Origin: Streptomyces sp. NRRL WC-3626
GTDB lineage: Bacteria > Actinomycetota > Actinomycetes > Streptomycetales > Streptomycetaceae
Assembly (NCBI RefSeq): GCF_000718785.1
Contig: NZ_JOCA01000005.1
Span: 62,001-126,000, forward strand
DNA length: 64,000 bases
Direction of reading: 5' to 3'
Both the position numbers and the translations under genes were made by a program. Shown one piece after another: positions 57,070 through 64,000 of this stretch. Position 1 is the stretch's first letter; each line of letters begins with the position of its first letter. Below the pieces are notes generated by a model, which was not told the DNA's origin, searched no databases, and was given only the letters and a program-made list of their open reading frames with translations.

Positions 57070-59376
57070 ATGGAACCGACCGAGAGCGCCGCCCCGGGCT
57101 CACGGCCGCGTCTGCGCCGCATGGCGGTCGCATGGCGGCGCGGACGTGAGAGCGGGCGGCCCGCGGGGCGACCGGGCGCAATGGGGCGCTCCGGAGCGCG
57201 CGTCGCGGATGTGCGCGGGGTCGATGCGCGTGGCGCGACCGTACGCGGCGGGGGTGTACGGGGCGCGGACGCGCGCGGCGTGGATCTGCGCGCCGGCGGT
57301 ATGCGGGGCGCCGCGTTGTCCGACGTGGACGCCGAACGGCATCCGTCCTGGCCCGCGTTGCCCACCGCGGTCGTCGCGGCGGCCGGTTTCGTCCTGGGCG
57401 CCGGCGTCCTGCGGGCGTTCACCGGAGGCCACGCGCTCTTCCCGTCCGGCACCGTCGGCTGGTCGCTGGCGGTCCTGACCGGCATCATCGTCGGCCATCT
57501 CGTGATGCTGGGCCGCTCCCGGTGGTGGGGCGGTACGGGCTCCGGCGCCGCCCTGACCCTCGCGGTGCTGCTGCTGTACGGCTGGGTCTCCGCCGGGATG
57601 GTCAGCCTCACCGTCGTCGTGCTCGTCGGCATCGCCCGGCGGGGCCGCTGGCGGCAGGGTGTGCTGCACGGCGCGGTGGACCTGCTCGGCATCGGCGCCG
57701 GGGCGCTGGTGCTGGCCGCGTTCGGCTTCGTACCGTCCGTCGAGTCGCCCTCCACCCCCGAGACCTGGACGCTCTACACCGCGCCGGGCGTCGTGCTCGT
57801 CGCCGCCACCTATCTCCTGGTCACGCGCGCGTTGCTCTGGTACCTCCACACCCCTCGTGCGGGGCTGCCGACCGTGGCGCGTACCGCGCTGGTGCGGCAG
57901 GGGCTCGTCGCCGTCGCGTTGTTGGGAATAGCGCCCCTGGTGTGTGTCGTCGCCGTCGCCAAGCCCGTGCTGCTGCCGCTCTTCTCCATTCCGCTGATCG
58001 CCCTCGACTCCACCCTGTGGATAGCCCGCGCGCGTGCCGAGGAGCAGCTGCGTGACCCGCTGACCGGACTGCCCAACCGGCAGTGGCTGCTCGAACGCAT
58101 CTGGACCGCGCTGGACGACGCGGAGCGGATCGGTGCGCGCGCGGCTCTGATGCTGATCGACCTGGACCGCTTCCGGTCCGTCAACGACACGCTCGGGCAT
58201 CTCGCCGGTGACCGGCTGCTGCTGCAGATAGCCGACCGGCTCAGAGTCGCGCTGCCGCGCGGGGCGGAGGCCGCGCGGCTCGGCGGCGACGAGTTCGCCG
58301 TGTTACTGCCCGTCGCCGACTCCACGACCTCCGCGACCCGGGTCGCCCGCGGCCTCGTCTCCGCCCTCAGCTCCCCGCTCGACCTCGACGGGCTCACCCT
58401 CGTCCTGGAGGCGAGCGCGGGGGTCGCCGTGTTCCCGGACCACGCGGACGACGCGGAAGGGCTGCTGCGGCGGGCCGACGTGGCGATGTATCAGGCCAAG
58501 CGGGACCGTACGGGGGTCGAGGCGTACGAGTCCAAGCGGGACTCCAACACCCCCGACCGGCTGGGGCTGCTGGGCGATCTGCGGCGGGCGCTGGACGCCC
58601 ACGAGGTCGAGCTGCACTACCAGCCGAAGGTGCGCTTCGACGGGCAGGTGGCGGGGCTGGAGGCGCTGGTGCGGTGGGTGCACCCGGAGCGGGGGAGGGT
58701 GCCGCCGGACGAGTTCATAGCGATCGCCGAGTCGTCCGGGCTGATGCCGCACCTCACCGAGTACGTGCTGGAGACCGCGCTGGCGCAGGTAGCGAGATGG
58801 CGCGCGCAGGGGCTGTTCGTGCCGGTCGCCGTCAACGTCTCGCCCCGCGACGTCCACACGCCCGGGTTCGCCGGCTCCGTGGCGGCGCGGCTGGCCCGGC
58901 ACGGGGTGCCGGCGGGGGCGCTGCAGCTGGAGATCACCGAGCATGTGCTGCTGGAGGACCCGCAGAAGGCGGCCGACACGCTGAACGCGCTGACCGGGCA
59001 CGGGGTGAAGATGTCGCTCGACGACTTCGGAACCGGGTACTCGTCGCTGGTGCACCTGCGGCGGCTGCCGGTGAGCGAACTGAAGATCGACCGGTCGTTC
59101 GTGGCCCGGCTGGCGGTGGACACCGAGGACGCGGAGATCGTGCGGTGCACCGTCGATCTGGCGCACTCGCTGGGGCTGCTCGTCGTCGCGGAGGGGGTGG
59201 AGGACGACGAGACGTGGGAGCGGCTGCGGGACCTTCGGTGCGACGCGGTGCAGGGCTGGCTGGTCGCGGCGGCGATGCCGCCGGACGAGACGACGGCGTG
59301 GCTCCTCGCCCGGGGCTCCCGAGGCTGGCAACGCCCCGCGGCCGCCCTCCCGGCGGTGACCACGGCGGAGGACTAG
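57070..59376 (+). CDS. Membrane GGDEF-EAL cyclic-di-GMP protein with N-terminal pentapeptide-like repeats (RmdB-like)
   Basis: 768 residues from ATG 57070 (GAGAGGGA upstream). Residues 1-45 are basic. Residues 46-85 form eight five-residue units in register (ADVRG, VDARG, ATVRG, GGVRG, ADARG, VDLRA, GGMRG, AALSD) with a hydrophobic residue in the middle of each. Residues about 95-325 are hydrophobic with about eight membrane helices. GGDEF domain: LIDLDRFRSVNDTLGHLAGD and intact GGDEF at 405-409. EAL domain: intact EALVRW at 531-536, LQLEITEHVLLED, SLDDFGTGYSSLVHL and VVAEGVEDDE, so the phosphodiesterase residues appear present. The neighbourhood next to ligA and gatCAB is that of S. coelicolor SCO5495 (RmdB), a c-di-GMP phosphodiesterase affecting development; orthology is inferred from position and architecture. 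Confidence 0.92.
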   Translation: MEPTESAAPGSRPRLRRMAVAWRRGRESGRPAGRPGAMGRSGARVADVRGVDARGATVRGGGVRGADARGVDLRAGGMRGAALSDVDAERHPSWPALPTAVVAAAGFVLGAGVLRAFTGGHALFPSGTVGWSLAVLTGIIVGHLVMLGRSRWWGGTGSGAALTLAVLLLYGWVSAGMVSLTVVVLVGIARRGRWRQGVLHGAVDLLGIGAGALVLAAFGFVPSVESPSTPETWTLYTAPGVVLVAATYLLVTRALLWYLHTPRAGLPTVARTALVRQGLVAVALLGIAPLVCVVAVAKPVLLPLFSIPLIALDSTLWIARARAEEQLRDPLTGLPNRQWLLERIWTALDDAERIGARAALMLIDLDRFRSVNDTLGHLAGDRLLLQIADRLRVALPRGAEAARLGGDEFAVLLPVADSTTSATRVARGLVSALSSPLDLDGLTLVLEASAGVAVFPDHADDAEGLLRRADVAMYQAKRDRTGVEAYESKRDSNTPDRLGLLGDLRRALDAHEVELHYQPKVRFDGQVAGLEALVRWVHPERGRVPPDEFIAIAESSGLMPHLTEYVLETALAQVARWRAQGLFVPVAVNVSPRDVHTPGFAGSVAARLARHGVPAGALQLEITEHVLLEDPQKAADTLNALTGHGVKMSLDDFGTGYSSLVHLRRLPVSELKIDRSFVARLAVDTEDAEIVRCTVDLAHSLGLLVVAEGVEDDETWERLRDLRCDAVQGWLVAAAMPPDETTAWLLARGSRGWQRPAAALPAVTTAED

Positions 59377-59463
59377 GGCCTGTCCGGGTGGGTGGGATGC
59401 CCGCGGTGCGGGCGGCCGGTCCGGTGGGGCGGTGCGGTTTCACGGACACTGCCCCCCGCCCCA

Positions 59464-59469
59464 TAGGAT
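59464..59469 (+). promoter_or_regulatory. Candidate -10 box of the gatCAB operon
   Basis: TAGGAT, a good match to the Streptomyces housekeeping -10, 39 bp before the gatC ATG. A weak TTCACG lies about 19 bp upstream. The position is right for an operon promoter with a short leader holding the AGAGGA site. Confidence 0.45.
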
Positions 59470-59508
59470 TGGCCCCAAAACACACACACTCACCCAGAGG
59501 ATCGCTGC

Positions 59509-59805
59509 ATGCCTGGCATTACGCGCGAGGAGGTCGCCCACCTCGCCCGGCTGGCGCGTCTGGAGCTGAAGCCCGAAGAGCTCGACCACTTCGCGGGCCA
59601 GCTCGACGACATCATCGGCGCGGTCGCCCGCGTCAGCGAGGTCGCCGACCAAGACGTACCGCCGACCTCGCACCCGCTCCCGCTGACGAACGTCATGCGC
59701 GCGGACGAGGTCCGTCCCTCGCTCACCCCCGAGCAGGCGCTCTCCGGCGCCCCGGCCCAGGAGCAGCAGCGTTTCAAGGTGCCGCAGATCCTGGGGGAGG
59801 AGTAA
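59509..59805 (+). CDS. gatC: Asp/Glu-tRNA amidotransferase subunit C
   Basis: 98 residues, full length. Small subunit that holds GatA and GatB together: [40 protein letters not shown] and the Pro-rich arm [20 protein letters not shown]. The AGAGGA site lies 9 bases before the ATG. First gene of the gatC-gatA-gatB operon; 6 bp before gatA. Confidence 0.97.
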   Translation: MPGITREEVAHLARLARLELKPEELDHFAGQLDDIIGAVARVSEVADQDVPPTSHPLPLTNVMRADEVRPSLTPEQALSGAPAQEQQRFKVPQILGEE

Positions 59806-59811
59806 CCCGCC

Positions 59812-61304
<1,493 letters not shown>

Positions 61305-61308
<4 letters not shown>

Positions 61309-61544
61309 GCGCACTGTCCAAGGCCAAGGGCTTCAAGAAGTCCAAGTCCGGTCTGTACGTCTCCATGGCCACCTCGGCGTTCGGCGCCGTCGGTGTGTAC
61401 AAGCAGATCAAGAAGGCGCGCGGCGAGAACGACACACTGCGGCTGCTCGACGCCGTCGTCACCGGCGCCGCCGTGATCACCAACCTCGCCATCCTCTACC
61501 GCGAGGTGAAGCGCCTCGGCGACGACGACGTCCTGCTGGGCTGA
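61305..61544 (+). CDS. Small conserved-looking protein between gatA and gatB
   Basis: 79 residues from GTG 61305, overlapping the gatA stop (GTGA) and followed by gatB after 15 bp. Basic N-terminus ([20 protein letters not shown]), then a weakly hydrophobic middle [20 protein letters not shown] and [20 protein letters not shown], which could be one membrane-associated helix, and an acidic end (GDDDVLLG). Codon bias is fully Streptomyces-like and the translational coupling on both sides says it is a real gene. I do not recognise a family. Confidence 0.85.
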
Positions 61545-61559
61545 GAGGGAAGTTTCACC

Positions 61560-63074
61560 GTGACCACCACGACTGACCTGGTGTCGTACGAGGACGCACT
61601 CGCGTCGTACGACCCCGTCATGGGCCTCGAGGTCCATGTCGAACTCGGCACCCGCACCAAGATGTTCTGCGGCTGTTCCACCGCGCTCGGTGCCGACCCG
61701 AACACCCAGACCTGCCCCGTCTGTCTCGGCATGCCCGGCGCGCTCCCGGTCGTCAACGCGATCGGCGTCGAGTCGGCGATCAGGATCGGTCTCGCGCTGA
61801 ACTGCGAGATCGCCGAGTGGTGCCGCTTCGCCCGGAAGAACTACTTCTATCCGGACATGCCGAAGAACTTCCAGACCTCCCAGTACGACGAGCCGATCGC
61901 CTTCAACGGCTACCTCGACGTGCAGCTGGAGGACGGCGAGACCTTCCGCGTGGAGATCGAGCGCGCCCACATGGAGGAGGACACCGGCAAGTCGACGCAC
62001 GTCGGCGGCGCCACCGGCCGTATCCACGGCGCGTCCCACTCGCTGCTGGACTACAACCGGGCCGGCATCCCGCTCATCGAGATCGTCACCAAGCCGATCG
62101 AGGGAGCGGGCGAGCGAGCCCCCGAGGTCGCGCGGGCCTACGTCCGTGAGCTGCGCGAGCTCATCCGCGCCCTCGGCGTGTCCGAGGCCCGGATGGAGAT
62201 GGGCCAGATGCGCTGCGACGTGAACCTGTCGCTGCGCCCGCACGGCCGGGAGAAGTTCGGCACCCGCAGCGAGACCAAGAACGTCAACTCGCTGCGGTCC
62301 GTCGAGCGCGCCGCCCGCTTCGAGATCCAGCGGCACGCGGCCGTGCTGGACGGCGGCGGCACGATCATCCAGGAGACCCGGCACTTCCACGAGGACACGG
62401 GGTCCACGACCTCGGGCCGCGTGAAGGAGGAGGCCGAGGACTACCGGTACTTCCCGGAGCCCGACCTGGTGCCCGTGGCGCCCTCGCGCGAGTGGGTCGA
62501 GGAGATCCGTTCCGCCCTGCCCGAGCTGCCGCTGGTGCGCCGCAACCGGCTCCGCGAGGAGTGGGGGATCTCCGGCACCGACATGCAGTCCATCCTCAAC
62601 GCCGGGGCGCTGGACCCGATCGTCGCCACGATCGACGCCGGTGCCGACGCGGCCTCCGCCCGCAAGTGGTGGATGGGCGAGCTGGCCCGCGCCGCCAACG
62701 AGTCCGCCACGGCGCTGGACGAGCTGGCGATCACCCCGGAGCAGGTCGCGCGGATCGCCGAGCTGGTCGTCAAGGGCGATCTGAACGACAAGCTGGCCCG
62801 CCAGGTCATCGAGGGCGTCCTCGCCGGTGAGGGCACGCCGGACGAGGTCGTCGACAAGCGCGGTCTGAAGGTCGTCTCCGACGAGGGTGCCCTGGGCACC
62901 GCCGTCGACGAGGCCATCGCCGGCAACCCGGGCATCGCGGACAAGATCCGCGGTGGCAAGGTCGCCGCCGCGGGCGCGCTGGTCGGCGCCGTCATGAAGG
63001 CCACGCGCGGACAGGCGGACGCCGCCCGCGTGAAGGAGCTGATCCTGGAGAAGCTCGGCGTCGCCGAGGGCTGA
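61560..63074 (+). CDS. gatB: Asp/Glu-tRNA amidotransferase subunit B
   Basis: 504 residues from GTG 61560 with GAGAGGGAAG upstream. It binds tRNA and activates the side chain. Motifs: [20 protein letters not shown], zinc Cys set ([20 protein letters not shown] then [12 protein letters not shown]), [71 protein letters not shown] and [15 protein letters not shown]-terminal YqeY-like tail with [20 protein letters not shown]. Complete; last gene of the operon before a strong terminator. Confidence 0.98.
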   Translation: MTTTTDLVSYEDALASYDPVMGLEVHVELGTRTKMFCGCSTALGADPNTQTCPVCLGMPGALPVVNAIGVESAIRIGLALNCEIAEWCRFARKNYFYPDMPKNFQTSQYDEPIAFNGYLDVQLEDGETFRVEIERAHMEEDTGKSTHVGGATGRIHGASHSLLDYNRAGIPLIEIVTKPIEGAGERAPEVARAYVRELRELIRALGVSEARMEMGQMRCDVNLSLRPHGREKFGTRSETKNVNSLRSVERAARFEIQRHAAVLDGGGTIIQETRHFHEDTGSTTSGRVKEEAEDYRYFPEPDLVPVAPSREWVEEIRSALPELPLVRRNRLREEWGISGTDMQSILNAGALDPIVATIDAGADAASARKWWMGELARAANESATALDELAITPEQVARIAELVVKGDLNDKLARQVIEGVLAGEGTPDEVVDKRGLKVVSDEGALGTAVDEAIAGNPGIADKIRGGKVAAAGALVGAVMKATRGQADAARVKELILEKLGVAEG

Positions 63075-63088
63075 CCGCGGAAAGCGGG

Positions 63089-63121
63089 GGAGGGGGCGCA
63101 CCGGTTCGGTGCGCCCCCTCC
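63089..63121. terminator. Strong terminator after gatB (bidirectional)
   Basis: GGAGGGGGCGCACC (63089-63102) pairs perfectly with GGTGCGCCCCCTCC (63108-63121), a 14-bp stem with a 5-base loop. It lies 15 bp after gatB and 10 bp before the end of the convergent methyltransferase gene, so it can serve both. Confidence 0.88.
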
Positions 63122-63130
63122 TTCACGCGG

Positions 63131-63934
63131 TCAGGTGCGGCGGGCCACCACCCGCGTGAAGCCCAGCGTGCGGCCCCGGTCCGCGCGCAGCATCCGCGCG
63201 CTCTCCCGGCTCATCCGTACGTGGAACTCCTCCGCGCTCTCCTCGGCGACCACGTCGCACCAGAGCAGCCACTCCCGCCAGCCGTCCTCCAGCCAGTCCG
63301 CCGTCTCCACCTTCACGGCGCCGCTGCGGGCCCAGTGGCGGCGCCACCAGGCGGGGCTGTGGAAGCACCAGAACGCCGGGTCCCAGTACGGCTTCATGTG
63401 CTCCGGCGGCTCGCTGCCCTCGATCTCCTCGGGCATCGACGGGACGACGACCCCGATCCGCCCGCCGGGCTTCAGCAGCCGGGTCAGCGTCGGCAGGTAG
63501 AGGTCGTCGGTGCCGAAGTACTGGTACGCGTCGATCGAGACGATCGCGTCGAAGCTCTCCTGTCCGAAGGGCAGGTCGTGGGCCTCGGCGTGGACCGGGA
63601 ACACCCGGTCGGCGACGCCCGCATCGGCGATGCGGCGCGCGTTGTCGTCCGGCTCGATCCACAGGTCGGCCGCGGTGACCTGGAGGTCGTACTCCCGGGC
63701 CAGGAAGACCGAGGTCATGGCGCGGCCGCAGCCCAGGTCGAGCACGCGGGCGCCGGGGCGCAGAGTGTCGAGGCCGAGGGCCGGGGCGAGCCACTCCAGC
63801 AGCCACAGCGCGTGCGGGCCCATCCCGTTCTCGATGGTCCAGCGGGCGTCGTAGGCGCTGCTGCGGGGGTACCGGGGCAGGGTGAGGCGGCTAGTGAGGT
63901 CGTCGTGCGGGGTGTTCGATGTGATGTCCGACAT
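63131..63934 (-). CDS. SAM-dependent methyltransferase
   Basis: 267 residues from ATG 63934 with AAGGAG 11 bases upstream; the frame continues upstream but without a better start. SAM-binding motif RVLDLGCGRAMTSVFLAREY, motif II VTAADLWIEPDDNA, motif III SFDAIVSIDAYQYFGTDDLY and TRLLKPGGRIGVVVPSMPEE. The acceptor-specific part has many Trp (YWDPAFWCFHSPAWWRRHWA). Cyclopropane-synthase-like class I methyltransferases have this layout, but the substrate is unknown. The first 24 residues are polar and not conserved-looking. Nothing is seen in the 66 bp left between its start and the window end. Confidence 0.92.
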   Translation of the reverse strand: MSDITSNTPHDDLTSRLTLPRYPRSSAYDARWTIENGMGPHALWLLEWLAPALGLDTLRPGARVLDLGCGRAMTSVFLAREYDLQVTAADLWIEPDDNARRIADAGVADRVFPVHAEAHDLPFGQESFDAIVSIDAYQYFGTDDLYLPTLTRLLKPGGRIGVVVPSMPEEIEGSEPPEHMKPYWDPAFWCFHSPAWWRRHWARSGAVKVETADWLEDGWREWLLWCDVVAEESAEEFHVRMSRESARMLRADRGRTLGFTRVVARRT

Positions 63935-64000
63935 CGGTGAACGGGCTCCTTGGGGCCGTGACGGGGATGAGGGTCTCGTCGGAGATCGGGCGGACAAGCA

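Overview
The window is chromosomal DNA of a high-GC actinomycete, almost certainly a Streptomyces. The evidence is the strong G/C bias at third codon positions, frequent GTG starts, GGAGG-type ribosome binding sites, a tandem glycine riboswitch ahead of gcvT, intergenic repeats typical of Streptomyces, and a gene order (sdaA-glyA-gcvH-gcvT, oligopeptide ABC transporter, cysteine desulfurase, mnmA, ligA, GGDEF/EAL gene, gatCAB) that from memory resembles the S. coelicolor SCO5469-SCO5501 region. That comparison was not checked.

Region 1 (1-26046) is an accessory block that looks tied to type VII (ESX/WXG100) secretion. It has the end of an acidic protein, a 1110-residue protein with a huge Lys/Glu/Ala coiled coil, a YbaB/EbfC-like protein, a small WXG100-like protein, and directly abutting it one uninterrupted 20.35-kb gene for a 6783-residue protein. 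This giant has an N-terminal helical/hydrophobic segment, two tandem ~980-residue modules with an invariant Cys, a ~1700-residue strand-rich region, a coiled coil, two OTU-like cysteine-protease domains (the first lacks the catalytic Cys, the second keeps Cys and His), a domain with an anthrax-lethal-factor-like zinc-protease signature, and a third diverged Cys module. A single-pass membrane protein follows. I read the block as a secreted multi-effector toxin with helper genes; that is inference. No secretion ATPase or membrane channel gene is in the window.

Region 2 (26067-33677) is one-carbon and serine/glycine metabolism on the minus strand: a tandem glycine riboswitch, then gcvT, gcvH, glyA and sdaA. 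Next to it on the plus strand are a small P-loop ATPase/kinase and two SseB-family genes separated by a 55-bp tandem repeat.

Region 3 (33926-40110) is a five-gene peptide/oligopeptide ABC importer (lipoprotein, two permeases, two ATPases) ending in a strong terminator. Region 4 (40126-46464) holds a TRIC-family channel, a thioesterase, a TetR regulator divergent from two small membrane proteins, a cysteine desulfurase, and a three-gene accessory insert (44313-46417) that may be ESX-related. Region 5 (46465-53477) has an amidase, mnmA, a secreted adenosine deaminase, an alpha/beta hydrolase, a DUF427 protein, a methyltransferase, a LOG-family protein and a short-chain dehydrogenase.

Region 6 (53482-64000) is conserved core: a MetE-like protein, NAD-dependent DNA ligase, a membrane GGDEF-EAL protein (probable RmdB orthologue, here with an N-terminal run of eight pentapeptide-like repeats), gatC-gatA-small ORF-gatB with a terminator, and a convergent methyltransferase. 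I saw no tRNA, rRNA, insertion sequence, CRISPR array or origin.
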